The notes under the pieces were generated by a model that worked only from the letters and a program-made list of their open reading frames with translations, did no database searches and had not been told where the DNA came from. A program made the translations under genes and the position numbers. A DNA stretch of 64,000 nucleotides, taken from assembly GCF_000733945.1 (NCBI RefSeq), contig NZ_JPOL01000002.1:630001-694000 (forward strand). Reading direction: 5' to 3'. This stretch comes from Flavimarina sp. Hel_I_48 (GTDB lineage Bacteria; Bacteroidota; Bacteroidia; Flavobacteriales; Flavobacteriaceae). Shown piece by piece: positions 8,119 through 17,437 of this stretch (the first letter of the stretch is position 1; every line of letters begins with the position of its first letter).

Positions 8119-9780
8119 TTATCTTCCCTGTTCCAGAAGCTGTTTTGCATGATCACGTGCCGCCTCTGAAGTTGCTTTTCCGCCTAGCATTTCTGCAAGT
8201 TCATCAATTCGCATAGCTGTGCTTAGCTGCTCTATTCCTGTGGTTGTGCGTTCCTCTTTATCCTTTTTAAATACCTTAAAGTGATGGGCTCCCTGGCTGG
8301 CAATTTGTGGCAAGTGGGTTATACTTACCAGCTGCATACGTTTGCCCATTGCTTTCATGATCTGACCCATTTTCAAGGCCACTTCCCCACTAACTCCCGT
8401 ATCTATTTCATCAAATATAAGGGTTGAAAGTTGGGTAAAATCACTTAAAACCGACTTAATTGCGAGCATTATTCGGGATAATTCACCTCCAGAAGCCGCT
8501 TTTTTAAGTTCCTGCGCACGCATTCCCTTGTTTGCGGTGAATAAAAACTCGAGATCTTCCTTCCCGTTGTCCCTAAATTCTTCTACCGGAATCAAACGCA
8601 TTTCAAAACGTGCATTGGGCATTCCCAATTGGCTCAAAATCGCCTCCAGTTTTTTGGTCAGCGGTTCAATTTTAGAAGCCCTTTTTTCGGAAAGTTTACT
8701 GGCCATCGTGTTAAGTTGCTCTTTTGCGGCAGCAATGTTCTTTTCCAGTTTTGAAATTTTTCCGCCCAGATCATTCATGGACTGCACTTCTTCATCTAAA
8801 GCATCCCGAATGACAATGACTTCTTCTATAGAACCGGCACCATGCTTTTTCTGCAGGTCAAAAAATAGTTTTAAACGCGCCTCAAGGTTACCCAGCTCTT
8901 CAGGATCACCTTCCGTGTTTTGGGCAATCATATCCACGCTTTCTGCGATATCGTCAAGTTCAATGCCCACACTTTCCAGGCGCTCATTGAGATCTGCCAA
9001 TTCTTTGCTAAAACCCGCAAGTTTTGAAACCCGCACTTTAATAGCCGTCAATTGATCCAGCACTCCAAGTTCATCCCGGGTAAGCGTCTGGTGCGCTTCG
9101 GCGAGACCGTCTGTGATCTGCTCTACATTATTTAATGTCTCGTAACGTGCCTCTAACTTTTCCTGTTCGCCCGCTTTTAAATTGGCTTCAAGCAATTCAT
9201 CAAGTAAAAAGTTCTTGTACTCTTCCTCGCGCAGCGCTTTGGCCTGTTGTGCTTTGAGCTTCTTAAGTTCCTGTTCTTCTTTTTTAAGGCTTTTATAAGC
9301 AATTTTATAGGCTTCAAGGGGCTTCTCATTACCTGAAAAAGCATCCAAAACCTGAAATTGGAAATCATTGTCAGTAAGTTCAAGGGTTTGATGCTGGCTA
9401 TGAATATCTACAAGTCGCTCCCCAAGTGCAGAAAGTTGACTCAGTGTTACCGGGGTATCATTAACAAATGCGCGGCTTTTACCGCTGGGAAGGATTTCCC
9501 TTCTTACGATCGTCTGATTTTCATAATCCAGATCTTCACTTTTAAAAAGTGTTTCAAGATCATAACTGCCCACTTGAAACTGCGCCTCGATCACACACTT
9601 GTTTTCGGGATCACCTATGCTTGATAAATCTGCGCGTTTGCCCAGAATAAGCCCAAGGGCACCCAGCAAAATTGACTTACCCGCACCCGTTTCACCGGTA
9701 ATAACGGTAAAACCAGAATCAAAAGCCAGGTTGACTTCTTCAATAAGCGCGTAGTTTTTAATATGAAGGTTTGTAAGCAA
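8119..9780 (-). CDS. recN: DNA repair protein RecN
   Basis: SMC-like ATPase involved in recombinational repair of double-strand breaks. The Walker A motif GETGAGKS is at residues 29-36. Long coiled-coil arms span roughly 150-370. The signature ASGGELSRIMLAIK and Walker B LIFDEIDTGVSG follow, then the H-loop region VSITHLPQIAS. The 553-residue length matches the family. It lies downstream of the DUF4835 gene but is separated by about 260 bases that contain a promoter candidate, so it may be transcribed on its own. Confidence 0.96.
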   Translation of the reverse strand: MLTNLHIKNYALIEEVNLAFDSGFTVITGETGAGKSILLGALGLILGKRADLSSIGDPENKCVIEAQFQVGSYDLETLFKSEDLDYENQTIVRREILPSGKSRAFVNDTPVTLSQLSALGERLVDIHSQHQTLELTDNDFQFQVLDAFSGNEKPLEAYKIAYKSLKKEEQELKKLKAQQAKALREEEYKNFLLDELLEANLKAGEQEKLEARYETLNNVEQITDGLAEAHQTLTRDELGVLDQLTAIKVRVSKLAGFSKELADLNERLESVGIELDDIAESVDMIAQNTEGDPEELGNLEARLKLFFDLQKKHGAGSIEEVIVIRDALDEEVQSMNDLGGKISKLEKNIAAAKEQLNTMASKLSEKRASKIEPLTKKLEAILSQLGMPNARFEMRLIPVEEFRDNGKEDLEFLFTANKGMRAQELKKAASGGELSRIMLAIKSVLSDFTQLSTLIFDEIDTGVSGEVALKMGQIMKAMGKRMQLVSITHLPQIASQGAHHFKVFKKDKEERTTTGIEQLSTAMRIDELAEMLGGKATSEAARDHAKQLLEQGR

Positions 9781-9880
9781 GTTTTTTCTGTTTATTTAAT
9801 GTCAAATATCAATTATTGATATTCATCTTAAATGTAAAATTCACCATTGACAGGAAACCGTTCCGTAAAAAATAACCTCC

Positions 9881-9912
9881 CAAATATAGGGTAGTTTAGC
9901 GCGTTTTAGCAA
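9881..9912 (-). promoter_or_regulatory. Candidate promoter for recN
   Basis: On the minus strand TATATTTG (9881-9888) matches the Bacteroidota -7 box TAnnTTTG. A TTG at 9910-9912 sits 21 bases upstream as a possible -33 element. The leader would be about 95 bases. The rest of the 9781-10044 gap shows nothing recognisable. Confidence 0.45.
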
Positions 9913-10044
9913 TATCAATAAATTGCTGAAATGATATGAAAATCGCCAATATAAGCCCATTATTTACCGGAAAATTCAAATAATCCCTAAACATATTCCT
10001 GACGTAAAGATAACAGACATTACCTGCACCATCAAATAAAAAGA

Positions 10045-10932
10045 TTACAGTTTGATCTGCTGCCAGAAACTTGATTTGGTAGGCGCCACTTTATTGAGCG
10101 TAGAAACGAGACTGGAGATATTTACCTGCGGCCCACCGGAAAAAATTTGAGAAACTTCCTGTGCTTTGGCATCAAAAAAGACCCGCGTCAGGTAATTGTT
10201 CGGGCGACTGTTGTACATCTGGTTAAATAGCTCTAAGGTAACGGCGATAGATTGCTTGGCATCTTTTGTATTATCTGCCATATAATCCAGGCCATTGCGA
10301 TGGTACGCGAATAAAACCTCGTTAAAATCAGCAAAATTAGCTGATAAAAGATCTGAATTTAACCGAAATCGACTTTGAGTTCCGCTTTGCGCAGACCATC
10401 CTGCATTACCGCCCTGCTGCGCGGTATTGACCACACGCTTGGCTTCTTCAAAATAGGGAATCCCCGCATCGCGCTCGTATGTTGCGGCATCAAGACCTAT
10501 CATCGTGTAAGCGTAAAAAGCGAGCACAGAAATAAGATTGGAATCAAAACTGTTTGGGTTGTAATTCATGGGTTGAAATTCGGTATATCGAAAACCAAAC
10601 TGCGTGTCGTTATAATTTAAAACCGTTGAATTGTAAGTGGAATTATAAATGGGCCTGGCCGATTGAATCTGCATGCTCGCCGTAAAATAATCTGAATCCT
10701 GGTTGGAAACAATTATGATCAAACTGCAATCAATACGCTCCTGTTGCTTATAATCACTATCAGTCCAGTTTGTATTGTTCATGAATTCCTCTATGGAATT
10801 ACGCAGGGTTTTATAAACCTGTAAGTTGGCCTGGCCGGTCTGTTCCGCATTGATCTCAACGGAACAATTCAATTCCTGTGCGGTCGCGGAAAAACTGGTT
10901 AAAAGAACAAAAAACAGTACTATTTTATACAT
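10045..10932 (-). CDS. DUF4835 family protein, probable type IX secretion component (PorD-like)
   Basis: Exported protein of about 295 residues with a clear signal peptide, MYKIVLFFVLLTSFSATAQ. The mature part begins ELNCSVEINAEQTGQANLQV and later has QSARPIYNSTYNSTVLNYND, typical of DUF4835. That family has been tied to type IX secretion under the name PorD; I recall this rather than derive it. The start at 10932 gives the signal peptide; a longer reading to 10974 adds 14 residues inside coaBC. It overlaps the coaBC end by 8 bases, so the two are coupled. Confidence 0.85.
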   Translation of the reverse strand: MYKIVLFFVLLTSFSATAQELNCSVEINAEQTGQANLQVYKTLRNSIEEFMNNTNWTDSDYKQQERIDCSLIIIVSNQDSDYFTASMQIQSARPIYNSTYNSTVLNYNDTQFGFRYTEFQPMNYNPNSFDSNLISVLAFYAYTMIGLDAATYERDAGIPYFEEAKRVVNTAQQGGNAGWSAQSGTQSRFRLNSDLLSANFADFNEVLFAYHRNGLDYMADNTKDAKQSIAVTLELFNQMYNSRPNNYLTRVFFDAKAQEVSQIFSGGPQVNISSLVSTLNKVAPTKSSFWQQIKL

Positions 10933-12127
10933 AAAGTGCTTGTCGTATACGGTTGAAAATATCTTTGGCCACATCTTCTTTGGGTTTCAGTTCCTGTGGG
11001 TACACACCACCCCTGGCATCTATAAAAGTAACTTTATTTGTAGGAGTGCCAAAACCGGCGCCGCTGTCATTCAGCGAATTCAAAACGATTAGATCCAGAT
11101 TTTTACGTTTCAGTTTATCCTGGGCGTTCTCTACTTCATTCTCCGTTTCAAGGGCAAAACCTATAAGGTACTGATCTCTTTTATGAGCGCCCATATATTT
11201 CAAACTGTCCTCGGTGGGTTCTAGCTGAATTTGAAAATCAGCCGACTTTTTCTTGATTTTTTGCGCTGCTGGATCTGCTGGTCTGTAATCTGCCACTGCA
11301 GCGGCTGCAATCGCGATATTTACCCCATCAAAATAAGTTTTCACCCGTTCAAAAAGCTGCTGTGCACTTACAATAGAAATAATCTTAACGGAAGGATGAT
11401 CAAGCTTTAAGGCCGTGGGACCTGAAATCAAAATCACTTCTGAACCCAGGTTTGCTGCACATTGCGCCAGTGCATAACCCATTTTGCCACTGCTATGATT
11501 CCCTATAAAACGTACGGGATCAATGGCTTCGTATGTAGGACCGGCGGTAATAAGTACTTTTTTGCCATATAAAGGCAATTTTGACTGAATATCGCCATTT
11601 ATAAACGCAACGATATCATCAGGTTCTGCCATTCTCCCCTGCCCTTCCAGGCCACTGGCCAGTTCCCCGCTCGTTGCCGGAATCATGATATTGCCAAATT
11701 CCTGTAACTTTTCAAAGTTGGCTTGTGTTGTGGGATGCTTGTACATATCAAGATCCATTGCAGGTGCAAAATAAACAGGACACTTAGCCGATAAATAAGT
11801 CGCAAGCAGTAGGTTATCGCTTGCGCCACTCGCCATCTTGGAAAGGGTATTTGCGGTGGCCGGAGCTATAACGAAAAAATCGGCCCAAAGGCCGAGTTCT
11901 ACGTGATTGTTCCACAGTTCATTTTCTTCATCCTGTGTGAATGAGGAAAGCACTGCATTTTTAGAAAGTGTTGAAAGCGTAAGTGGAGTGACAAAATCTT
12001 TGGCTTCTGGTGTCATAATCACACGAACTTCTGCACCGGCTTTGATAAAAGCGCGCACAAGCCAGGCAGATTTATAGGCAGCAATACCTCCTGTAATTCC
12101 CAGGATTATTTTTTTGCCGCTTACCAC
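10925..12127 (-). CDS. coaBC: Bifunctional phosphopantothenoylcysteine synthetase/decarboxylase CoaBC
   Basis: Joins cysteine to 4'-phosphopantothenate and decarboxylates the product in coenzyme A synthesis. The N-terminal flavoprotein half has ILGITGGIAAYKSAWLVR (8-25), the catalytic histidine in WNNHVELG and FVIAPATANTLSKMASG. The substrate loop reads PAMDLDMY where many homologues have PAMN. The C-terminal synthetase half begins at LITAGPTYEAIDPVRFIGNHSSGKMG and contains AAAVADYRP. The 400-residue length is standard. It lies 6 bases downstream of the omega gene in a long minus-strand cluster. Confidence 0.95.
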   Translation of the reverse strand: MVSGKKIILGITGGIAAYKSAWLVRAFIKAGAEVRVIMTPEAKDFVTPLTLSTLSKNAVLSSFTQDEENELWNNHVELGLWADFFVIAPATANTLSKMASGASDNLLLATYLSAKCPVYFAPAMDLDMYKHPTTQANFEKLQEFGNIMIPATSGELASGLEGQGRMAEPDDIVAFINGDIQSKLPLYGKKVLITAGPTYEAIDPVRFIGNHSSGKMGYALAQCAANLGSEVILISGPTALKLDHPSVKIISIVSAQQLFERVKTYFDGVNIAIAAAAVADYRPADPAAQKIKKKSADFQIQLEPTEDSLKYMGAHKRDQYLIGFALETENEVENAQDKLKRKNLDLIVLNSLNDSGAGFGTPTNKVTFIDARGGVYPQELKPKEDVAKDIFNRIRQALYV

Positions 12128-12133
12128 TATACG

Positions 12134-12466
12134 TTATATTTCAGTTTCTGTGGCAGAAGTATCCCTGTAATAGATTTTGCTATCCAACCATTCCTGAACG
12201 GCCATAGCGTGAGGCTTAGGCAGTTTTTCATAGAATTTGGAAACTTCGATCTGTTCTTTGTTTTCAAAGATCTCTTCAAGACTATCGCTGTAGGTTGCAA
12301 ACTCGTCAAGTTTTTCAAGTAATTCCTTCTTGATATCTGTATTGATCTGAGTTGCCCTTTTAGCTATAATGCTGATAGCTTCATAAATATTATCAGTAGG
12401 AGCATATACCTCTTCTCTGTTTAAGGTAATTGTGTTTACTGGTGCTTCAAGATTTTTAACGTCCAT
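12134..12466 (-). CDS. rpoZ: RNA polymerase omega (Rpb6-type) subunit
   Basis: Small accessory subunit of RNA polymerase. The Bacteroidota form is longer than the E. coli protein. Here 110 residues include the Rpb6/omega core NIYEAISIIAKRATQINTDIK (split around residues 27-47), then an acidic segment and a C-terminal PKPHAMAVQEWL motif. The position between bamD and coaBC, with gaps of 13 and 6 bases, is the usual one in Flavobacteriaceae. The assignment rests on the core motif and synteny. Confidence 0.85.
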   Translation of the reverse strand: MDVKNLEAPVNTITLNREEVYAPTDNIYEAISIIAKRATQINTDIKKELLEKLDEFATYSDSLEEIFENKEQIEVSKFYEKLPKPHAMAVQEWLDSKIYYRDTSATETEI

Positions 12467-12479
12467 GGTGTGATTTTAA

Positions 12480-13271
12480 TTATGAATAATTTTGCATGCG
12501 CGAGTCAATATCGGCCTTTATCTCATCTGCCTGTGCGCGGTAGTCCCCGTCTGGGTAGTAACGTATCAAGGTATTATAAATATCCAGTGCTTCTTTAAGA
12601 CGGTCTTTTACAAGAATATCAAAACTTCCCACCGCATATTTATATTGTGAATCTAATTTATAGAAAAAAGCGGCCTCCCTAAAGGAAGAACCGGGATAAT
12701 CTGAAATAAAATCATCCAGTGCCGCTAAGGCAACGGGATATTTCATAATAGTATTGTATTGCTTAGCGATTTCAAAATCTTTCTTTTGCAATTTTGTACT
12801 AAGCTCTACAATCAGGGAATCTGCCTGTTCTGTATACGCAGATTCTGGATACTGACCTATAAATGCCTGTAGTTGATCTACCGCTTTCTGCGTTTGTTCC
12901 TGATCTAAATTGAAAGTAGGCGAAAGCTCGTAATAACTTTTAGCTGCCTTAAATTTTGCCTCCTGAATTTTTTCAGATTGGGGATAGGAAGTAGCAAAAC
13001 GGTCAAACTGATATCCAGAAAGGTAATAATCACCGGCTTTGTAATAGGTATCCGCATAAAGAAACATCACGCGTTCGGCCTGAGGCTTCCCTCTATAATT
13101 GGGCACCACCTGATCCCAAAGCTTAATCGCTTTGGCATATTTCCCTGCATTATACAAGGAATCTGCCATGGTATATTTTACGCCCATGTCGTCAGATTTT
13201 AATGCTTCTTGATATTCGCTACAAGAAGCTAATAAAAGGAGTCCACAAGCTGTAAAAAAAAGATTCTTCAT
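12480..13271 (-). CDS. bamD: Outer membrane protein assembly lipoprotein BamD
   Basis: Periplasmic lipoprotein of the beta-barrel assembly (Bam) machine. The signal peptide MKNLFFTACGLLLLASC ends in a lipobox (LLASC). TPR-like helical repeats follow: YNAGKYAKAIKLWDQVVPNY, YKAGDYYLSGYQFDRFATSY and YPESAYTEQADSL. I chose the ATG at 13271, which gives a compact signal peptide; 13286 adds five residues. It lies between dapA and rpoZ in the same direction. Confidence 0.92.
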   Translation of the reverse strand: MKNLFFTACGLLLLASCSEYQEALKSDDMGVKYTMADSLYNAGKYAKAIKLWDQVVPNYRGKPQAERVMFLYADTYYKAGDYYLSGYQFDRFATSYPQSEKIQEAKFKAAKSYYELSPTFNLDQEQTQKAVDQLQAFIGQYPESAYTEQADSLIVELSTKLQKKDFEIAKQYNTIMKYPVALAALDDFISDYPGSSFREAAFFYKLDSQYKYAVGSFDILVKDRLKEALDIYNTLIRYYPDGDYRAQADEIKADIDSRMQNYS

Positions 13272-13324
13272 AGGTTTTGAAAACATCGTGCAAAAATAAG
13301 GTTTTTTAGCTAATAAACAAAGTA

Positions 13325-14200
13325 CTACATTTCCTTAAGGTATGTTGCAATATCCTGTGTTAAATCTTCACTGGCTTTTACAAGTGGCAGGCGCACGGAA
13401 GAAGTTCCGGTGCCTTTAAGTGACAGCAATGCCTTGATTCCCGCAGGGTTTCCTTCCTGAAATATGAGGTCAATAAGCGGCATAAGTTTGTAATGTACCT
13501 CATTTGCCTCTTTTATTTTAGCATCGAGCCCATCGCGCATCATATGGCTAAACTGTTCTGGAAACCCTTGCCCAAGAACAGAAATGACGCCGTCGCCACC
13601 TGCTAAAACGGTGGGCAGGGCAAGCATGTCGTCTCCTGAGATAACCAGAAAGCCTTTAGGCCTGTCTTTTAAAAGACGCATCATTTGCACCATATCCCCT
13701 GCTGCTTCTTTTATCCCTATAATATTATCAAAAGCCTTTGCCAGTTTAAAAACGGTTTCTGGCAGTATGTTGCTTGCCGTTCGGCCGGGGACGTTGTAAA
13801 GTATAATGGGAAGTGGCGATACTTCGGCAAGTGCCGCATAATGGGCGTAAATTCCCTGTTGGGTGGGTTTGTTATAATATGGCGAAACAGACAAAAGGGC
13901 ATCAAAACCGCTGAGATCACGATTTTTAAGCTCCTCACACAGCAGTGCCGTATTGTTTCCCCCTACTCCAAGTACAACCGGAACACGTTTATTGACCATC
14001 TCAAGTACCGTGGTGATCACAAGTTCTTTTTCCGCTGTGGTTAAGGTCGCATTCTCTGCCGTGGTTCCCATGACCACAAGATATTCTACGCCACCTTTGA
14101 TATTGTCTTCGACAAGTTCTTTAAGCGCGAGCGTATCTATGCTCAAATCTTCTTTAAAAGGGGTGATTAAGGCAACACCTGTACCTCTAAATTGCTGCAT
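13325..14200 (-). CDS. dapA: 4-hydroxy-tetrahydrodipicolinate synthase DapA
   Basis: Condenses pyruvate with aspartate semialdehyde, the first committed step of lysine and diaminopimelate synthesis. TIM-barrel enzyme: [10 protein letters not shown] near the start, GTTAENATL, the catalytic tyrosine in [11 protein letters not shown] and the Schiff-base lysine in [11 protein letters not shown] prefer the ATG at 14200 (MQQFRGTG) because homologues begin close to that point; the ATG at 14209 would overlap the DUF6913 gene by 8 bases. It is coupled to the upstream gene. Confidence 0.95.
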   Translation of the reverse strand: MQQFRGTGVALITPFKEDLSIDTLALKELVEDNIKGGVEYLVVMGTTAENATLTTAEKELVITTVLEMVNKRVPVVLGVGGNNTALLCEELKNRDLSGFDALLSVSPYYNKPTQQGIYAHYAALAEVSPLPIILYNVPGRTASNILPETVFKLAKAFDNIIGIKEAAGDMVQMMRLLKDRPKGFLVISGDDMLALPTVLAGGDGVISVLGQGFPEQFSHMMRDGLDAKIKEANEVHYKLMPLIDLIFQEGNPAGIKALLSLKGTGTSSVRLPLVKASEDLTQDIATYLKEM

Positions 14201-14201
14201 G

Positions 14202-14723
14202 CTATTCAATGCGTTTTAATATTTTTAAATAGTTTTTTAATTCCGTACAGAAAACCGATATGTTCTCTGGTTTTGTATCAATTGTAAGATCATTTAAAAG
14301 GTAGGTGCCGTTTCCGGGAAAACCTACCTTAAAATGGGCATTTGCTTTTGCGGTTATAAATTGTAGGATGGGAAGCGCTTTTACATAATAACTTATAAGA
14401 AGGTCATAATGCTGGTTCATAAAAAAATCAGTCTGCGCATTGCTCAACTCTCCCTGCCAGTTTATCGCGCGATTGTCAAAGGTACTATTCGAAGGAAAGC
14501 CCGTTTTATGAACACGCTCCACATAATAGATCACATTGATCCTGGCTTGTTTCTGTAAAAGGCTCAACGCGCTCGTAAGGGCTTCTATGTCAACATCTTC
14601 TGTCGTATCTACAAGCAGCCCCACACGTTGAATAGACGTTGCAGGGGATGCCCCGGGGTATCCTAAAGCCGCCTCCTTGAGATTTCTTTTTATTCGTTTT
14701 TCCCTCCAAACGTCTAAAAACAT
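14202..14723 (-). CDS. DUF6913 family protein
   Basis: A 173-residue cytoplasmic-looking protein without signal peptide or membrane helix. It begins with a basic helix ([13 protein letters not shown]) and continues with an alpha/beta pattern ([30 protein letters not shown]). Its place just upstream of dapA is typical for this conserved but uncharacterised Flavobacteriaceae family. It is first in a minus-strand cluster that continues through dapA, bamD, rpoZ and coaBC. Function unknown. Confidence 0.8.
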   Translation of the reverse strand: MFLDVWREKRIKRNLKEAALGYPGASPATSIQRVGLLVDTTEDVDIEALTSALSLLQKQARINVIYYVERVHKTGFPSNSTFDNRAINWQGELSNAQTDFFMNQHYDLLISYYVKALPILQFITAKANAHFKVGFPGNGTYLLNDLTIDTKPENISVFCTELKNYLKILKRIE

Positions 14724-14745
14724 CTAATTTTACATTTTATACACA

Positions 14746-14773
14746 CAAATGTACTCAAATTACGCCAACTCAA
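14746..14773 (-). promoter_or_regulatory. Promoter candidate for the DUF6913-dapA cluster
   Basis: On the minus strand TACATTTG (14746-14753) is a perfect TAnnTTTG -7 box. A TTG at 14771-14773 lies 17 bases upstream, slightly short of the usual 19. The start codon at 14723 would leave a leader of about 15 bases. Confidence 0.55.
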
Positions 14774-14794
14774 AACCTTAATTTTACATTGACT

Positions 14795-15544
14795 ATGCGC
14801 GCGCTACTTTTTTCAATATTCCTCCTTTTCCTTACCAGCAGTTGCATGAATTCCTCACTACATCTTCAGAAAATCGAAGGTGAACAGATAAATATCAATG
14901 ATAGCCTTTCCGCAGACGCTAAGATCAATGCGTTTATAAAACCCTACAAGGAGCACATTGACAAACAAATGGATAGCGTACTCGCCTATTCTCCAAGAGC
15001 GCTTTCTAAAAAAGATACTAAATACAATACGGCCATTGGCAATATGATGGCAGATGCCGTCATGGCTTATGCAGACCCCATTTTTAAAGGCCGTACCACC
15101 TTTGATATTGATGCGGTGCTGCTTAATTTTGGCGGTATCAGATCAACCCTTCCGCAGGGAAATATCACCATGCGCGAAGCGTATAACATCATGCCTTTTG
15201 AAAACCGTGTGATTGTTCTGGAACTTAGCGGAAAAAAAGTGAACGAACTCTTTGATTATCTCAAACAGGGAACTGCCCACCCTATAAATGGCCTCCAGCT
15301 GATTATCAATGACGATGGCGCTATTGAAGAATCAAGAATTCACGGTAAACCGGTAGATACTAACGAAACCTATTTTATAGCCACAAATGATTATTTGCAA
15401 AATGGTGGCGATCATATGGATTTCTTTAAAAATCCGGTGAGCATGCTTGATTTGGATTACAAAGTGCGAAATATACTCATAGATTATTTTGCCGATACTG
15501 ATACTATTGCCCCCATTGCTGACGATCGTTTTATAAAAAGATAA
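14795..15544 (+). CDS. 5'-nucleotidase C-terminal domain lipoprotein
   Basis: A stand-alone copy of the substrate-binding C-terminal domain of UshA-type 5'-nucleotidases. The signal sequence ends in a lipobox (LFLTSSC). Domain motifs follow in order: NTAIGNMMADAVMAY, LLNFGGIRSTLPQG, AYNIMPFENRVIVLELSG, and FIATNDYLQNGGDHMDFF. The catalytic metallophosphatase domain is missing here and is encoded by the next gene, 5 bases downstream. The ATG at 14795 is preferred over an in-frame TTG at 14789. The two products presumably act together on nucleotides in the periplasm. Confidence 0.9.
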   Translation: MRALLFSIFLLFLTSSCMNSSLHLQKIEGEQININDSLSADAKINAFIKPYKEHIDKQMDSVLAYSPRALSKKDTKYNTAIGNMMADAVMAYADPIFKGRTTFDIDAVLLNFGGIRSTLPQGNITMREAYNIMPFENRVIVLELSGKKVNELFDYLKQGTAHPINGLQLIINDDGAIEESRIHGKPVDTNETYFIATNDYLQNGGDHMDFFKNPVSMLDLDYKVRNILIDYFADTDTIAPIADDRFIKR

Positions 15545-15549
15545 GTACC

Positions 15550-16458
15550 ATGAGAAGAAGGGATTTTATAAGGAATACAGCGGCTGCAACCGCTTTTACG
15601 GGACTTGCAACCTCACCCGTACGGGCAATGACTTCCGCGCCCGCAAAACATATTACCATTTTGCATACCAATGATGTGCATAGCCATATTGAACCTTTTG
15701 ATTCAAACGACCCGGAGTACGCTAATCAAGGTGGGGTGGCAAGAAGACTGGCGCTTATTGAAGCTGTACGCCAGGAAAATCCCAATACGCTTTTGCTTGA
15801 TGCCGGGGATATTTTTCAAGGGACTCCCTATTTTAATTTTTATGGGGGCGAACTTGAATTTAAGCTTATGACCATGCTCAAATATGACGCGGCCACGGTG
15901 GGCAATCATGATTTTGATAATGGCGTGGGCGGTCTCGCCGCACAAATGCCGAATGCAGGTTTTAAATTACTTGTTGCTAACTATGACTTCTCCAATACCC
16001 TCATGGAAGGCCTCACAAAACCTTATGAAATCTATGAAAGTGACGGCATTAAAATTGGTGTTTTTGGCCTTGGGATTGAACTCGACGGACTTGTAGATCC
16101 TAAAATGTATAAGGAAACAAAGTATCTCAATGCGCTTGAAATTGCTCAGGATATGACCCGGACCTTAAAAAAGGAGGAAGGATGTGATCTTGTTATCTGC
16201 TTATCCCATTTGGGTTATGCCTATGAATATGATAAATTATCTGACCAGACGCTGGCGGCAAAAACGCAGGATATTGACCTCATAATAGGCGGCCATACCC
16301 ATACGTTCCTTCCAAAACCGTTAGTTGTAAAGAATGCTGCTAATAAGAATGTATTGATCAACCAGGTGGGCTGGGCCGGAATAAATATGGGCCGTATCGA
16401 CTTTTACTTTGATGAAGGTAAAAATGTAGAAAATAAGGGCGTTTTGATTCAGGTTTGA
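15550..16458 (+). CDS. Metallophosphatase (5'-nucleotidase N-terminal domain), Tat signal
   Basis: Calcineurin-like phosphoesterase with the dinuclear metal motifs in order: LHTNDVHSHIEPF (DxH), LLDAGDIFQG, TVGNHDFDNG, a later histidine in CLSHLGY, and IGGHTHTFL. The N-terminus MRRRDFIRNTAAATAF has the twin-arginine pattern, suggesting folded export by Tat. It ends after the catalytic domain, at 302 residues; the substrate-binding domain is the preceding gene. Together they equal one 5'-nucleotidase cut in two with the order of the parts reversed. Confidence 0.92.
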   Translation: MRRRDFIRNTAAATAFTGLATSPVRAMTSAPAKHITILHTNDVHSHIEPFDSNDPEYANQGGVARRLALIEAVRQENPNTLLLDAGDIFQGTPYFNFYGGELEFKLMTMLKYDAATVGNHDFDNGVGGLAAQMPNAGFKLLVANYDFSNTLMEGLTKPYEIYESDGIKIGVFGLGIELDGLVDPKMYKETKYLNALEIAQDMTRTLKKEEGCDLVICLSHLGYAYEYDKLSDQTLAAKTQDIDLIIGGHTHTFLPKPLVVKNAANKNVLINQVGWAGINMGRIDFYFDEGKNVENKGVLIQV

Positions 16459-16548
16459 GGTCGTTTTTAGACACATATTCCTAATAAAGCAACTTTTCTT
16501 TTCGGCGGAAGCTTAGGGCTTACTGTACTTCTTATTAATTTCCTACCT

Positions 16549-16591
16549 ATGAAAAAAAAAAATTAAAGTCTTTTTTGCATTTTTCTTTTTG
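16549..16591 (+). other. Poly-A run carrying an out-of-frame signal-peptide start
   Basis: An ATG at 16549-16551 is followed by exactly 11 A residues (16552-16562). Read straight, it gives MKKKN and a stop at 16564. With 10 A residues the same ATG would read MKKKIKVFFAFFFLIALKG and continue in frame into the beta-lactamase, giving an ideal signal peptide ending in NAQ. The frame and tract length are read directly from the sequence. Confidence 0.85.
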
Positions 16592-17437
16592 ATTGCGTTA
16601 AAAGGCAACGCGCAGCTTGACCTAAAAACTTCCATTGAAAATATTCTTAAGGGAAAAAAGGCGCAAGTAGGGGTTGCCATTGCATCAAATAAAAGCAAAG
16701 ACGCTATAAATATCAATAACGACTTTCAGTATCCACTTCAAAGCGTTTTTAAATTTCCTATTGCCCTTACCATTTTGTCTGAAGTGGATAAAGGTAAATT
16801 TTCCATAGACCAGCCCATTGAAATATCAAAAAATGAATTAGCTGCCAATACCTGGAGCCCCATCAAAGATAAATTCCCTGACGGGACAATCCTGACTCTT
16901 GGAGAAATCCTTGCATATACCGTAGCCCAAAGTGATAACATAGGCTGTGATATTTTACTGAAATTGATTGGTGGAACTGCTACGGTTGAAACGTTCTTGA
17001 AGGACAATATTATAGAGGATATTGTTATAAAAGTGAACGAGCAGCAAATGCATGAAGACTGGGCAGCACAATACAAAAACTGGGGAAAGCCCACGGCGCT
17101 CAATGAATTGCTGATCAAAGCCTACCGTAACGAAGGCCAGATGCTTTCTCACAAAAGCCATGAACTTATCTGGAAAATAATGCGGGAAACTACTACCGGA
17201 ACCAAGCGACTAAAAGGAAATTTACCTCAACATGTTGCTGTAGCCCATAAAACCGGAACCTCTGGAACGCGTGAGGGCTTAACACCAGCTACTAATGACA
17301 TTGGCGTTATTGAACTTCCTGATGGCGAAGTGATTTTCATTAGTGTTTTGGTAGTAAACTTTCAGGAACAACCTGAAACAAATGAGCAACTTATCGCTAA
17401 AATCTCCAAAGCCGCTTTTGATTATTATAAGCGATAA
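16589..17437 (+). CDS. Class A beta-lactamase (A2-type), signal peptide out of frame
   Basis: Periplasmic serine beta-lactamase of the Bacteroidota subclass. Catalytic motifs are all present: SVFK (the SxxK serine and lysine), SDN in AQSDNIGCDILL, an omega-loop segment HEDWAAQYKNWGKPTA, and KTG in HKTGTSGTREG. The first in-frame start-like codon is a TTG at 16589 and gives only part of a signal peptide. The natural start is the ATG at 16549, which is out of frame because of an 11-A run. The gene is otherwise intact, so it may be phase-variable, rescued by slippage, or affected by a sequencing error. It could also be a related serine hydrolase, but the motif set favours a lactamase. Confidence 0.85.
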   Translation: MIALKGNAQLDLKTSIENILKGKKAQVGVAIASNKSKDAININNDFQYPLQSVFKFPIALTILSEVDKGKFSIDQPIEISKNELAANTWSPIKDKFPDGTILTLGEILAYTVAQSDNIGCDILLKLIGGTATVETFLKDNIIEDIVIKVNEQQMHEDWAAQYKNWGKPTALNELLIKAYRNEGQMLSHKSHELIWKIMRETTTGTKRLKGNLPQHVAVAHKTGTSGTREGLTPATNDIGVIELPDGEVIFISVLVVNFQEQPETNEQLIAKISKAAFDYYKR

